DNA of 36,496 bases from Runella sp. GTDB taxonomy: Bacteria; Bacteroidota; Bacteroidia; Cytophagales; Spirosomataceae. Below the pieces are notes generated by a model. That model saw nothing but the letters and a program-made list of their open reading frames with translations. It was not told where the DNA came from and did no database searches. Within the stretch, counting starts at the first letter, position 1. Each line of letters starts with the position of its first letter. This document shows, one piece after another, positions 22,252 through 31,147 of the stretch. The stretch covers positions 1 to 36,496 of the forward strand of contig NZ_JAIXST010000105.1 of the NCBI RefSeq assembly GCF_027484545.1, in the 5' to 3' direction. Made by a program: the position numbers and the translations under genes.

Positions 22252-24706
22252 AATAGGTAAAATTGAGCGAATCCAGATGATATAATGCAAATGTAACTTT
22301 TGTATTTTGAATTTCTTGGGCTAAAGTTTGGCCGCTTATTTTAAGGTTTTCAACGGTACTTTCTTCGATTCTGAAACGGTCTCCGCGACGGATGGAAAGT
22401 CCTCGAAAAAGCGTGTCGCGCAGGGCAATGTATTGATTGATTTGGAGCGCTTTTTTGAAGGTTTGGTTTTGTTCTAAGTCTTTGTGATTCAAATGGTTGA
22501 TGAATGCAACAAACCTGCCATTACGATAAAGGATGGCCCAATTAAAGATGGGTAAAACAACATCCAAAGGCAAAGGATAGTCGGAGATATAATCTGCATA
22601 ACGTCCGGCTACCGTTAAATCCAAAATAGAGTTTTGAGTACGGATATTTTTCCAGTCATCCATGTTGTAATACATCAGCATTCCGCGCTGGACGGGAGGA
22701 ATGCCCGTGGTGCGATAAAACTTGATTTGATGCAATCGAATGGTGGCGGATAGACGCGTAGCAGAGGGTAGTGCTTGTTTGATTTGGGCTAATAATCGGA
22801 AGTATTTGGCGCGAGTGGAAAGGGTCCAATCGCAATCAAATTGCACCTCATCCCCAGGTGGAAAAGAAGAGGGTTGGATTAGACTTATCTTTTGTACAAT
22901 TTTCGTTGCCAATTCATCCACTCCACCCCATGAAAGTTTTTCCAACGTTCGGTTGGTGATAAATACGGTGGGTACGAACTCCAAAGGAGGATTTTCTTTG
23001 AAATGAATAACTGCTTTGGGAATGGCCTGACGCGTGGCGACATCCCAATCCACGTCAAAAAATTTGATGTAGAGACGTGTTGCTCCGTATTTTTTGAGGG
23101 CTTCTTTTTCGTAATCGGAAAGTTCAAAAGTGGATTTCCAGTAATAAAAAGCCCGCGTGATTTGCTTGGGTTTTTGTGGGAGTTTTGGCGCGAAATAGCG
23201 GAGGTACCACGAATTGGCTTTGCCCAGATACTGAGCCACTACATCAAATTCTCCCCAATGATAACGGCTTAAATAATGAATAGGGTAGGGGGTGAAATCA
23301 GTGATTTTTTTATCAACAATGGCAGTGTAAGGTTGTTTGGTCAACCATCGTAAATGATGTTTTAGAGGGAGTAAACAACAAATAAACAAGAAACTCCCCA
23401 TCACAATGTTGGTATAAATGCCTGTGATTTTGAGAGAGTTCAACCCCTTCCCAATACCCCAACACAGTACCAATGTAGCAGGTAAACTTGCTCGACGTGC
23501 CAAGTCGTTGAAATGCCCATAACGATATAGCGCCAGCCCCAAAAGCACAATCAGTGCAGCTAAAGAAAGCTTGAAATCTTCCTTTGAAATGGCATTTTTT
23601 TTCTTCAGAAACCACATTACAACACCCCAAAAACCGATTTCAATCATCAAAAAAGTGGCCAGCAAAACATATTCATGGGGCGTTTTCAGGAAGCTCGACC
23701 ACCAACCCTGTACGTCGTGCAGCGGTACGTGTCCAGCGTAGAAAATAAGGGCAGGGAGAGAAATGAAAAGGAGTAGTGAGTAGCGAGTAGTGAGTAATGA
23801 GTAGTGAAAGTGTTGTTTTTCGCTACTGGAATTACCTGAATGATCACGCCTGAAATAATCAAAAACAATAAATGGCAATAACCCCACAGCCACCAACGGC
23901 GACCAATACAATAAGACAGTAAACAGTAAACAGTAAACAGTAAACCCTTTCCTACCTCGACACTCTAAATTCTGCACTTGACACTCATTACGACACTCCA
24001 AAAACACTCCCGTTGCCAGCCAAGCGGGAAGGGCGTGCTGGGGAGCTGCCGTAAACGATTCTACGTGACTCGGAAACATCAAACCGCCGGGCGTTTGTAT
24101 TAACTCAATCGTATGGTCGTTGGTCCATAAATCAGCGAGTGTGTAGCCGATGGTGTGTGGGGATTTGAAGGCTTCGTAAATCAATAAAATGGCTTCGGGA
24201 CTGTTGAAGAAAATAAACAATATTACTAATGTCCACCCGCCAATTCGGTGGAGTAATTGGAAAAGCAGAGTCAGCCCCAACCATGTCCACCCAAAAACAT
24301 AAAAGTGAACAGCACTGATACCGCCCAGCCATTTAGCGAGCAGTGCAGGAGGGAGATAATAAGCAGGATAATAGCACAAATAAGTGCCATCCGAATAGCG
24401 AACGGGCCACTCATAACGGACCAAGTTGTTGACAATCAGGTTGTGCTTAAAATAATCAAAATGTTGGGGGCGAAAGCCGCCTACGCCCGCTAAGTAGGTC
24501 CAAACGAAGGCAAGAGCGAAACAAATAAGGAGCGAATAATAAGGTAGTTGAGGAGGGGAGATTGGTTTCTCAAGACCAATTACTTTCCAAAAAAACGCAG
24601 CCAATGCTACCGTACAGGGCAAAGCTACCCACCAATCAAACCAACCCCACCAAAATAAGAGGAGGGGGAAAGAAATATAAACGAGTACAGCAGTCGTAGT
24701 TTTCAT
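22208..24706 (-). CDS. Large polytopic membrane protein, possibly GT-C-like
   Basis: 832 residues. The N-terminal half has about ten membrane segments (from TAVLVYISFPLLLFWWGWF on) with a conserved-looking external patch, HFDYFKHNLIVNNLVRYEWP, then YYPAYYLPPAL. The C-terminal 370 residues are soluble and strand-rich. The topology recalls GT-C-type glycosyltransferases, but no catalytic motif can be named with confidence. The gene contains two heptanucleotide tandem repeats (23771-23805 and 23917-23944) inside the membrane part, where they encode HYSLLTTRYSLLLF and FTVYCLLFTVLLYW. A change of one unit would shift the frame. Co-transcribed with the lipoprotein downstream. Confidence 0.7.
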   Translation of the reverse strand: MKTTTAVLVYISFPLLLFWWGWFDWWVALPCTVALAAFFWKVIGLEKPISPPQLPYYSLLICFALAFVWTYLAGVGGFRPQHFDYFKHNLIVNNLVRYEWPVRYSDGTYLCYYPAYYLPPALLAKWLGGISAVHFYVFGWTWLGLTLLFQLLHRIGGWTLVILFIFFNSPEAILLIYEAFKSPHTIGYTLADLWTNDHTIELIQTPGGLMFPSHVESFTAAPQHALPAWLATGVFLECRNECQVQNLECRGRKGFTVYCLLFTVLLYWSPLVAVGLLPFIVFDYFRRDHSGNSSSEKQHFHYSLLTTRYSLLLFISLPALIFYAGHVPLHDVQGWWSSFLKTPHEYVLLATFLMIEIGFWGVVMWFLKKKNAISKEDFKLSLAALIVLLGLALYRYGHFNDLARRASLPATLVLCWGIGKGLNSLKITGIYTNIVMGSFLFICCLLPLKHHLRWLTKQPYTAIVDKKITDFTPYPIHYLSRYHWGEFDVVAQYLGKANSWYLRYFAPKLPQKPKQITRAFYYWKSTFELSDYEKEALKKYGATRLYIKFFDVDWDVATRQAIPKAVIHFKENPPLEFVPTVFITNRTLEKLSWGGVDELATKIVQKISLIQPSSFPPGDEVQFDCDWTLSTRAKYFRLLAQIKQALPSATRLSATIRLHQIKFYRTTGIPPVQRGMLMYYNMDDWKNIRTQNSILDLTVAGRYADYISDYPLPLDVVLPIFNWAILYRNGRFVAFINHLNHKDLEQNQTFKKALQINQYIALRDTLFRGLSIRRGDRFRIEESTVENLKISGQTLAQEIQNTKVTFALYHLDSLNFTYYEKDSLQQVFQTFH
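23771..23805. repeat. Heptanucleotide tandem repeat, 5 units
   Basis: Five consecutive 7-mers GAGTAGT, GAGTAGC, GAGTAGT, GAGTAAT, GAGTAGT lie inside the 832-residue membrane protein gene. Seven is not a multiple of three, so loss or gain of a unit disrupts the frame. Confidence 0.9.
23917..23944. repeat. Heptanucleotide tandem repeat, 4 perfect units
   Basis: Four perfect copies of CAGTAAA lie 111 bases from the other heptamer array in the same gene. Scattered GACACTC copies (23959-23965, 23980-23986, 23992-23998) follow and look like a decayed third array. Confidence 0.9.
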
Positions 24707-24774
24707 AAAGGCAACTTCGCAAAACTACAAAATAAGCCCTGTTTTTGCAGGTGTTTTGTTTTTGAAAACAGGTT

Positions 24775-24798
24775 CGTTATTTTCGTAAAAAAATAACG
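24775..24798 (+). promoter_or_regulatory. Hairpin directly upstream of the cysteine desulfurase start
   Basis: CGTTATTTT (24775-24783) and AAAATAACG (24790-24798) are perfect 9-bp arms ending 6 bases before the ATG. It may be an operator or a translation-control hairpin. Confidence 0.4.
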
Positions 24799-24804
24799 AC
24801 TTTC

Positions 24805-25959
24805 ATGCGTTTGCCTGTTTATTTGGATTACAATGCAACAACCCCCGTTGACCAGCGCGTGCTTACTGCGATGTTGCCTTGGTTTACGGAACAATTTGGT
24901 AATGCAGCGAGCCGCACCCATTTATACGGTTGGACAGCGGAAGAAGCCGTTGCGCAAGCGCGTAAACAGGTAGCTAAATTGCTAAATGCCAATCCTAAAG
25001 AGATTGTTTTTACGAGCGGAGCGACAGAGGCTAACAATTTGGCTATCAAAGGGGTATTTGAAAAATTGAGTTATAAAGGACGCCATATTGTTACCGTAGC
25101 CACGGAGCACAAAGCTGTTTTGGATACCTGTCATCATTTAGAACAATTGGGGGCGGAAGTTACTTACTTAACACCTTCTGCTGACGGACTGATCACGCCT
25201 GAACAGCTGGCGGAGGCTCTGCGGAAAGAGACCATTTTGGTGTCGGTCATGTATGCCAACAATGAGATTGGAGTGATTCAGCCGATTCGTGAACTGGCAG
25301 CGGTTACGCATCAGGCAGGAGCCTTGTTTCATACCGACGCCACCCAAGCCGTGGGTAAATTGCCCCTTGATGTACAAGCCGAAGGGATTGATTTACTGAG
25401 TCTTTCGGCGCACAAACTGTATGGGCCGAAAGGAATTGGAGCGTTGTACGTTCGGCAGGGAATTGAGGTTGTTTCGCAGATGGACGGGGGCGGTCACGAG
25501 CGAGGAAGGCGTTCGGGAACCCTCAATGTACCTGCTATTGTAGGGCTGGGAAAAGCCTGCGAATTGGCACAGAAAGAGATGAAAACCGAGTCTGAAAGAC
25601 TGCGCCAACTGCGTGACCGATTGGAAAGTGCTGTTTTGGAAAACGTACCGGATACGTTCGTAAACGGGAGCGCAACTCACCGACTGTCTCATCTCACCAA
25701 TATTTGTTTTGAACACATTGACGGTGAAAATCTGCTTCTCAACTTGAAAGACATCGCCGTTTCTACGGGGTCGGCCTGCACGTCGGCTTCCGTTTTGCCC
25801 TCGTATGTACTTAAAATGCTTGGACTTAGCGATGATCAGGCGTATGCTTCCCTTCGTTTCAGTTTGGGCCGTTTTACGACGGACGAAGAAATCGACTTTG
25901 CCATTCAGCACATTGGCGAGGTGGTGAGAAAAATGCGAATGGATGTAAGTTACTCGTAA
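24805..25959 (+). CDS. Cysteine desulfurase, IscS/NifS family
   Basis: 384 residues, the normal length. PLP enzyme that removes sulfur from cysteine for Fe-S clusters and other thio-cofactors. Visible are the N-terminal YLDYNATTPVD, the SGATEANN phosphate-binding region (71-78), HTDATQAVGK (176-185), the PLP Lys204 in SLSAHKLYGPKG, and the catalytic Cys325 in STGSACTSASVLPSYVL. The short Cys loop and SACTSAS sequence place it in the IscS-like class I rather than SufS. It stands alone, divergent from the membrane-protein operon, and converges on a VOC gene. Confidence 0.93.
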   Translation: MRLPVYLDYNATTPVDQRVLTAMLPWFTEQFGNAASRTHLYGWTAEEAVAQARKQVAKLLNANPKEIVFTSGATEANNLAIKGVFEKLSYKGRHIVTVATEHKAVLDTCHHLEQLGAEVTYLTPSADGLITPEQLAEALRKETILVSVMYANNEIGVIQPIRELAAVTHQAGALFHTDATQAVGKLPLDVQAEGIDLLSLSAHKLYGPKGIGALYVRQGIEVVSQMDGGGHERGRRSGTLNVPAIVGLGKACELAQKEMKTESERLRQLRDRLESAVLENVPDTFVNGSATHRLSHLTNICFEHIDGENLLLNLKDIAVSTGSACTSASVLPSYVLKMLGLSDDQAYASLRFSLGRFTTDEEIDFAIQHIGEVVRKMRMDVSYS

Positions 25960-25966
25960 ACAGCCT

Positions 25967-26359
25967 CTACGCGGTTGGTCCTATCAAATCCCATAAATTG
26001 CCGTACAAATCTTCAAATACCGCTACCGTTCCATAGATTTCTTCGGAAGGTGGACGAACAAACCGTACTTCCTTAGCTACCAATTGATGATAATCGTGCC
26101 AAAAATCGTCGGTGTGTAAAAACAGGAATACGCGTCCTCCTGTCTGATTTCCGACGCGGCTGAGTTGTTCTTCTCCCACGGCTTTGGCCAGCAACAACCG
26201 GCATTCGGTTGAACCCGGCGGAGCCACCAAAACCCAGCGTTTAGTCTCGCTCAAAGGAGTATCTTCCAGGAGGCGAAAGCTCAGTTTTTCGGTATAAAAT
26301 TGGATGGCTTCGTCGTAATCTGCTACGACCAAGGCGATATGTGCTATTTGTTGTTTCAT
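25967..26359 (-). CDS. VOC family (glyoxalase/bleomycin-resistance-like) protein
   Basis: 130 residues, one VOC module pair. It begins with IAHIALVVADYDEAIQFYTEKLSF and ends AVFEDLYGNLWDLIGP, the usual metal-binding strand with Glu before LYGN. The His in IAHIALV and the terminal acidic residue are candidate metal ligands. Substrate unknown; relatives include glyoxalases and dioxygenases. Its start shares one base with the stop of the upstream YdeI-like gene (TAATG), so the two are co-translated. Confidence 0.88.
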   Translation of the reverse strand: MKQQIAHIALVVADYDEAIQFYTEKLSFRLLEDTPLSETKRWVLVAPPGSTECRLLLAKAVGEEQLSRVGNQTGGRVFLFLHTDDFWHDYHQLVAKEVRFVRPPSEEIYGTVAVFEDLYGNLWDLIGPTA

Positions 26360-26937
26360 TAAAACCGGTTAGGTTTCTGTTTCAGAGCAGCCAATTTTGC
26401 TATTTCTCTAATGCGTTTCTGTCGGGTTTCGGGTTGTTTGGCAAGGACCAGCCGTTGTAGCATCGCTTTCCTGACCGACTTGCTTAAACTTAGAAAAAAG
26501 TCTTTAGAACCAGGTTGGGTGTTAAATTCAATTTCCAAGTCGTGGGGCAGTATCAATTCTTCTACCTCGTCTAAAATCGTCCACGAGCCGTTTTGTTTTG
26601 CGGTTTCAATACTTTCCAACCCCGCCTGTGTCATGAGTCCGGCCTCTATCAGTTGTCTGATTTTTTCTTTGTTTACTCTTGACCATGTTCCGTTGGGTTT
26701 TCTTTTGCTGAAAAACTGTACGAACGTTTCACTATCCAGCGTTTTTCGGACGCTGTCTATCCAGCCAAAACAAAGTGCTTCGTCCACGGCTTCGCTCCAG
26801 GAGATGGTGGGCACGCCGGACTTCTTTTTATAATGCACAAGCCAAACAGCTTGTTTTGAACGATGGTTTTCTTCTAACCATTGTCGCCATTGCTGTTTGC
26901 TTGTCGGGCAAAAAGTTTCTATTTCTTTTTTCTCCAT
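26359..26937 (-). CDS. YdeI/OmdA family protein
   Basis: 192 residues. The start FCPTSKQQWRQWLEENHRSKQAVWLVHYKKKSG, then SWSEAVDEALCFGWIDS and RKPNGTWSRVNKEKI, are family hallmarks; the C-terminal VRKAMLQRLVLAKQPETRQKRI helical tail completes the OmdA domain. Members are small soluble bacterial proteins with poorly defined roles in stress or peptide resistance. First gene of a pair with the VOC protein. A truncated WYL-type regulator lies just upstream on the same strand. Confidence 0.88.
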   Translation of the reverse strand: MEKKEIETFCPTSKQQWRQWLEENHRSKQAVWLVHYKKKSGVPTISWSEAVDEALCFGWIDSVRKTLDSETFVQFFSKRKPNGTWSRVNKEKIRQLIEAGLMTQAGLESIETAKQNGSWTILDEVEELILPHDLEIEFNTQPGSKDFFLSLSKSVRKAMLQRLVLAKQPETRQKRIREIAKLAALKQKPNRF

Positions 26938-26959
26938 TTTTCTTATTTCATCAAAAAAA

Positions 26960-27070
26960 CTACGCCGAAAATTTGTTGGCCAATTCCGTAGCTGTCAACA
27001 GTCGTTTTGTTTGAAATTGGGTTAAGATGGCAATCAGCCGCGAAAGTCGTTTGGTATCATTGTCATTCAT
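26960..27070 (-). pseudogene. Truncated HTH/WYL-type (YafY-like) regulator
   Basis: From the ATG at 27070, 36 codons read MNDNDTKRLSRLIAILTQFQ, then KRLLTATELANKFS, before TAG. This is the first helix and start of the HTH of YafY/WYL regulators (normally followed by VSxRTIYRDI and about 250 more residues). The rest is missing, and the YdeI-like gene begins about 20 bases later, so a deletion probably removed it. Confidence 0.6.
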
Positions 27071-27119
27071 TCGTCCAATTTTTCAGAGGAGGGTTTTGGT
27101 CAGCGGCCATTAGGATGAG

Positions 27120-27144
27120 GTCGTTGGTGTTTTTCACCGACGAC
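27120..27144. repeat. Hairpin after the restriction-modification genes
   Basis: GTCGTTGGTG (27120-27129) pairs with CACCGACGAC (27135-27144), one mismatch, around TTTTT. It lies 26 bases beyond the end of the 27170-27868 gene. No T-tract follows on the minus strand, so it is a weak terminator or an intergenic repeat. Confidence 0.45.
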
Positions 27145-27169
27145 GGCGCTAAAAATTGGTGCTATCGTT

Positions 27170-27868
27170 TTATTCGGCATCATCAAGTTCTTCTGTTTCA
27201 GTATAGTTAAACTCTACCTTACTTTGAGCAATAATTTCGTTGAGAATATTATTCAAGTAACCTAATTTGATGGTTTCACCAAAACGCTGATTTAAGATTG
27301 GAATATTGATTACTTCTTCAATGCAAGCCATATACTTTTCAATGATAGCAGTTACTAAATAAATTTTGTTGGCATTAGCTTTTATTTTGCCCAAGAGGCT
27401 TTCAATAGCTTCGTCTGATTTAATGACGAATGTTATCGGGAACTTTTGAATTTTATCTATGTCAAGAAAGTATTTTTTAAAATCAAGGGTTTCTGTTACT
27501 TGAAAGAAACGCCCTAATGGTTGCATAACAAAATCAATTCTGCCATCATTGGCATTTGTTCTTCCTGTCTTGAAAAGTTTTAAATTGTCTTTCCTGAGAT
27601 TATCAATTTTATAGCCCCAAAATATGTGTTGGTCGTGATAATAGAATTTCAAAATTGAATAGCTGACAATTTCAAAAAGTCTTGCGTCAACATTGGGTGC
27701 AAGTAAGCCGCTGATAAATTCAATAACCTGTTCTGGTTTTGAACTTTCAACTTCTTGCATTTCTACACAAGCTGTGATGAACCGTTGAAAAGAATCTTGC
27801 TTTGTCTTTGCATATTCGTTTATAATTTCAATGTATAGCAGAGGCGGTATTATAAACCTTTTCTCCAA
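27170..27868 (-). CDS. Probable restriction endonuclease, C-terminal part (frameshifted)
   Basis: The frame opens at a TTG at 27868, inside the end of the preceding gene, and gives 232 residues with no convincing start of its own. Text such as IPPLLYIEIINEYAKTKQDSFQRFITACVEM continues naturally from the preceding product. Near residues 80-125 the segment WGYKIDNLRKDNLKLFKTGRTNANDGRIDFVMQPLGRFFQVTETLDF holds acidic, Lys and Gln residues in an order compatible with a PD-(D/E)xK-like core, though I cannot prove it. Position after a methyltransferase supports a restriction role. Probably the second half of a single enzyme interrupted by a +1 frameshift near 27,858. Confidence 0.6.
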   Translation of the reverse strand: MEKRFIIPPLLYIEIINEYAKTKQDSFQRFITACVEMQEVESSKPEQVIEFISGLLAPNVDARLFEIVSYSILKFYYHDQHIFWGYKIDNLRKDNLKLFKTGRTNANDGRIDFVMQPLGRFFQVTETLDFKKYFLDIDKIQKFPITFVIKSDEAIESLLGKIKANANKIYLVTAIIEKYMACIEEVINIPILNQRFGETIKLGYLNNILNEIIAQSKVEFNYTETEELDDAE

Positions 27869-28289
27869 TTTTTATTTTGAGTAAATTCTCATTTATCCAA
27901 TACCTTTTATTTATGTTTTGTATTATTGGGATTTCGTTATGGTATTTATTATTAAATTCTTTATTAACCCTATTATTAAATGAATGATTTTGAGTTTTTC
28001 CTCCAAAAGGAAGTTCTCTTGCACGAGTTAATAAGGACGAAAATATTGCTCCTTCATAATCTGCATATTTCCCCTCGCTATCAAATTTTTTGGTAAGGTA
28101 ATCTTCAATTATTACATACATCGAATATAATGTCCCAAAGCTACCTCTGGATTTAGAGCCTTTGTTTGCTGAACGAGTTTTTTCATTTATGTATTGAAGT
28201 AATTGGCTCTTTTCGTAAATATCTTCTGCATCGCTTCCAAACTTGTTGTCTAATATTGCTTTTATACTAGCCGTGAATGTATGTTCCAT
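27828..28289 (-). CDS. Probable restriction endonuclease, N-terminal part (frameshifted)
   Basis: 153 residues from the ATG at 28289, 4 bases after the methyltransferase stop; a TTG at 28301 would overlap it. Features are AILDNKFGSDAEDIYEKSQLLQYINEK, RSANKGSKSRGSFGTLYSMYVIIEDYL and a basic tail. The frame closes (TGA) after KIGEKVYNTASAIH, where the next frame reads KRFIIPPLLY. Removing one A from the run in GGAGAAAAGG (about 27,853-27,862) would join the two frames into a protein of about 370 residues. It may be a true mutation, a sequence error or a slip-prone site. Confidence 0.6.
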   Translation of the reverse strand: MEHTFTASIKAILDNKFGSDAEDIYEKSQLLQYINEKTRSANKGSKSRGSFGTLYSMYVIIEDYLTKKFDSEGKYADYEGAIFSSLLTRARELPFGGKTQNHSFNNRVNKEFNNKYHNEIPIIQNINKRYWINENLLKIKIGEKVYNTASAIH

Positions 28290-28293
28290 TGGG

Positions 28294-29157
28294 TTATTCA
28301 AATAATTTTAAGTTTTGGACGGTTGCTATTTTTTCGGTTTCAAAGGTTCGTATTTCTTTTTGAAGTTTCTCCCCTTTATATTCTTTGGCTAATTGCAATC
28401 TTCGTAGTCCGATTTTAACATATTCGTCTTGCATTTCAATTCCAATACATTTCCTGTTCAGTTCTTTTGCAACTGCACAGGTTGTAAAAGTGCCTGAAAA
28501 GGGGTCTAAGACCAAATCTCCTTCTTTAGAACTTGCTTTTATTATTCTTTCAAGTAATGCAATCGGTTTTTGTGTTGGATGATTTTCGTATTCGTCCATA
28601 CGATAACGAACTCTTGCGAAATCCCAAACATTGCCTGGAACTTTCTCTGTATTATAAATTGTCGGTACAGCTTTACGATAGTCTATTAGCTTTCTTTTTG
28701 AACCTGTTTTTGCTTCAACTAAGATATCGTTTGCATTGAAAGTGTAATTGTCTTTATCCTTTACACAATACAAAATTGGCTCGTACATTGAGCCAAAATA
28801 TTTTTTAGTCTGCACTCCGGAACTGTCGTAACTCCAAACAATTCTTGATAAAACAGATAGTTTTTTGCGAAGGAATATGTCAAAATATGGCATAAACTGT
28901 GTTGCAGTCATTACATAAAAACTACCGTTGGGTTTAAGTTTTTTTATGCAGAGGTCAAGCCATTCATAGCACCATTCTAAATAGGCTTCTTCAGTCGGCC
29001 ATTTTTCTATGTGGCCATTAAAATTTTTGCCAATGTTGTAGGGTGGGTCAGCAAAAAACAAGTCAACAGAATTGTCAGCAACTTGTGTCCTTAAAGCTTC
29101 TAAAGCGTCACCGTGAATTATTTTATGAGTGTCTGTTCCAAATATTTCCATTCTCAA
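28294..29157 (-). CDS. Adenine-specific DNA methyltransferase, YhdJ-like
   Basis: 287 residues. The catalytic motif DPPYNIGKNF is at 37-46 and the AdoMet-binding DPFSGTFTTCAVA lies near 220, giving the beta-class order (DPPY before FxG). Segments such as SRIVWSYDSSGVQ, YGSMYEPIL, NYTFN, ILVEAKTGS, KVPGNVWDF and MDEYENHPTQKP agree closely with E. coli YhdJ as I remember it. YhdJ makes N6-methyladenine in ATGCAT, so the same target is likely. It precedes the broken restriction-like gene with a 4-base gap, forming a type II restriction-modification operon. Confidence 0.9.
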   Translation of the reverse strand: MRMEIFGTDTHKIIHGDALEALRTQVADNSVDLFFADPPYNIGKNFNGHIEKWPTEEAYLEWCYEWLDLCIKKLKPNGSFYVMTATQFMPYFDIFLRKKLSVLSRIVWSYDSSGVQTKKYFGSMYEPILYCVKDKDNYTFNANDILVEAKTGSKRKLIDYRKAVPTIYNTEKVPGNVWDFARVRYRMDEYENHPTQKPIALLERIIKASSKEGDLVLDPFSGTFTTCAVAKELNRKCIGIEMQDEYVKIGLRRLQLAKEYKGEKLQKEIRTFETEKIATVQNLKLFE

Positions 29158-29274
29158 ACGATTATGCTAATAAATTCAGGTAAAATTAATAAAAATGATC
29201 AGGATACTTGCAATATTAGAGTATCTCAAAAAATGACGTATTGCACGTAGATTGACTCATGTTTTCTGCAACTT

Positions 29275-31056
29275 TTACACCTCCTCACCCTGCAACTGCT
29301 TTTCGTACAGTTCTTTGTAGATGCCGTTTTGTTCAATTAATTCATTGTGCGTGCCTTGTTCCACTACCTGTCCTTCGTCCAATACCAGGATAAAATCAGC
29401 CAATTTAGCCGATGATACGCGGTGGGAGATAATGACCGACGTGCGGTCTTGCATGATGCGTTGGAGATTGGTCAAAATCGTGTTTTCGGTTTGGGTATCT
29501 ACCGCCGAGAGGCAGTCGTCCAGAATCAGAATTTTGGGGTTGCGGGCAATGGCGCGGGCAATGGAAAGCCGTTGTTTTTGTCCGCCCGAAAGCGTAATGC
29601 CGCGCTCGCCCACGCGGGTTTCAAATCCTTCGGGAAAATCTTTGATGTTGGCGTAAAGGTCAGCGTCTTTGGTGGCCTGTTCAATGCGCTCAAAAGACAT
29701 ATTGGTCGCGCCAAAGGCCACATTTTGCGCGATGGAATCTGAAAACAAAAAGACATCCTGCGGCACGTAACCCATTTGTCCGCGAAGGGACTGAATATTG
29801 TAATCTTTCAGCTCAATGCCGTCAATCAAAATCGCGCCTTCTGTGGGGTCATAGAGGCGCGTAAGCAGATTGGCAACGGTGCTTTTTCCTGAACCCGTTG
29901 TTCCCAAAATAGCCACCGTTTCCCCCGCTTTTACGGTGAGGTTGAAGTGTTTGAGGGCGTTGATACCCGTATCGGGGTAAATGAAAGAAACGTCTTTAAA
30001 ACTGATTTCTCCCTGAATATCGTGTTGAAGATTTTTCTTGGAAACCAAATCCGTTTTGGTGTGCAAAAACTCGTTGATACGCACCTGCGAGGCCGCTGCG
30101 CGTTGGATTTGGCTAGTGGTCCAGCCCAAGGCCATCACAGGCCACGTAAGCATACTCACGTACAAAATAAACTCGGTAATGTTGCCGGGAGTTAGTCGCC
30201 CGGCCATGATTTCGTGACCACCCACGTACACAATCAGTACGTTGCTGAGTCCTACCAAAATCACGATAAAGGGATAAAACAACGAGTCAACCAGAGTCAG
30301 ACTCAGCGATTTATTGCGGTAATCGTTGCTTTGGGTGACGAAATTGCGGATTTGTTCCCGCTCACGCACAAATGCTTTGATAACCCGAATACCCGAAAAC
30401 GATTCCTGTACGTAGGTAGAAACGCTGGAAAGCTGCGCCTGTAACGCTTCCGACCGTTTCATGATAATGCTGTTGACGTAATAAATACTGATGGACAGAA
30501 TGGGAAGCGGAAGCAACACGTAAAACGAAAGCTTGGCATTGACCGAAACCATGTAGCTAATCACCAAAATAAACAGCGTAATGAGGTTGATGCCGTACAT
30601 AATCGAAGGCCCGACGTACATCCGCACTTTGTTGACATCTTCCGAAATCCGCGCCATTAAGTCACCCGTGTTATTGCGGCGGTAAAAACTCAACGGCAGC
30701 GTTTGGTAGTGCGCATAAATCTCGTTTTTGAGGTCAAACTCAATGTGCCGCGACATGACGATGAGTGTTTGCCGTACCAAAAACAAGAAGACGCCTTTCA
30801 ACAAGGCCATGACCAAAATCAAAATCCCGAACAACAGAATCGTAAACGCAAATACGTCGTAAAGGTCGGGTTGTAGGGCGGAGCCTTTGAACAAAAAATA
30901 CACGTCGAGCGTATCTTTCACCAAATCAAGGGCATAGCGTACCAATTGCGCAGGAAGAATCCCGAAAAGATTGGAGATAATGGTAAAAAGCGTACCCAAA
31001 ATCAGGTACCACTTGTATTTGACCAGGTATTTGTTGAGGTGAGCAAGTGCTTTCAA
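29275..31056 (-). CDS. ABC transporter, fused permease and ATPase (MsbA-like exporter)
   Basis: 593 residues. The N-terminal half (about 1-320) has six membrane segments. The C-terminal ATPase has Walker A GTTGSGKST, a Q-loop MGYVPQDVFLFS, the signature LSGGQKQR, Walker B ILILDDCLSAVDTQTE and the switch His in SVIISHR. The Walker B reads DDCLSAVD, so the catalytic glutamate is replaced by Asp. This is a homodimeric or paired lipid/drug exporter half-transporter. It is followed at a distance by nothing in operon; a GNAT gene lies upstream on the same strand. Substrate unknown. Confidence 0.92.
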   Translation of the reverse strand: MKALAHLNKYLVKYKWYLILGTLFTIISNLFGILPAQLVRYALDLVKDTLDVYFLFKGSALQPDLYDVFAFTILLFGILILVMALLKGVFLFLVRQTLIVMSRHIEFDLKNEIYAHYQTLPLSFYRRNNTGDLMARISEDVNKVRMYVGPSIMYGINLITLFILVISYMVSVNAKLSFYVLLPLPILSISIYYVNSIIMKRSEALQAQLSSVSTYVQESFSGIRVIKAFVREREQIRNFVTQSNDYRNKSLSLTLVDSLFYPFIVILVGLSNVLIVYVGGHEIMAGRLTPGNITEFILYVSMLTWPVMALGWTTSQIQRAAASQVRINEFLHTKTDLVSKKNLQHDIQGEISFKDVSFIYPDTGINALKHFNLTVKAGETVAILGTTGSGKSTVANLLTRLYDPTEGAILIDGIELKDYNIQSLRGQMGYVPQDVFLFSDSIAQNVAFGATNMSFERIEQATKDADLYANIKDFPEGFETRVGERGITLSGGQKQRLSIARAIARNPKILILDDCLSAVDTQTENTILTNLQRIMQDRTSVIISHRVSSAKLADFILVLDEGQVVEQGTHNELIEQNGIYKELYEKQLQGEEV

Positions 31057-31147
31057 AGGCGAGGAGGATTCGTTGGTGGTTGTCGGTAATTAGCTTTTGG
31101 TTTAACACTATTTTTTTTGAAAACGTTTGCAGGGTGTCTTCATTCCC

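Noticed and set aside
23771-23998. CRISPR array
   Set aside because: The repeats are 7-base tandem units without spacers, inside an intact coding frame.
29526-29756. ORFs overlapping the ABC transporter gene on either strand
   Set aside because: Shadows of a gene with complete Walker, signature and switch motifs.
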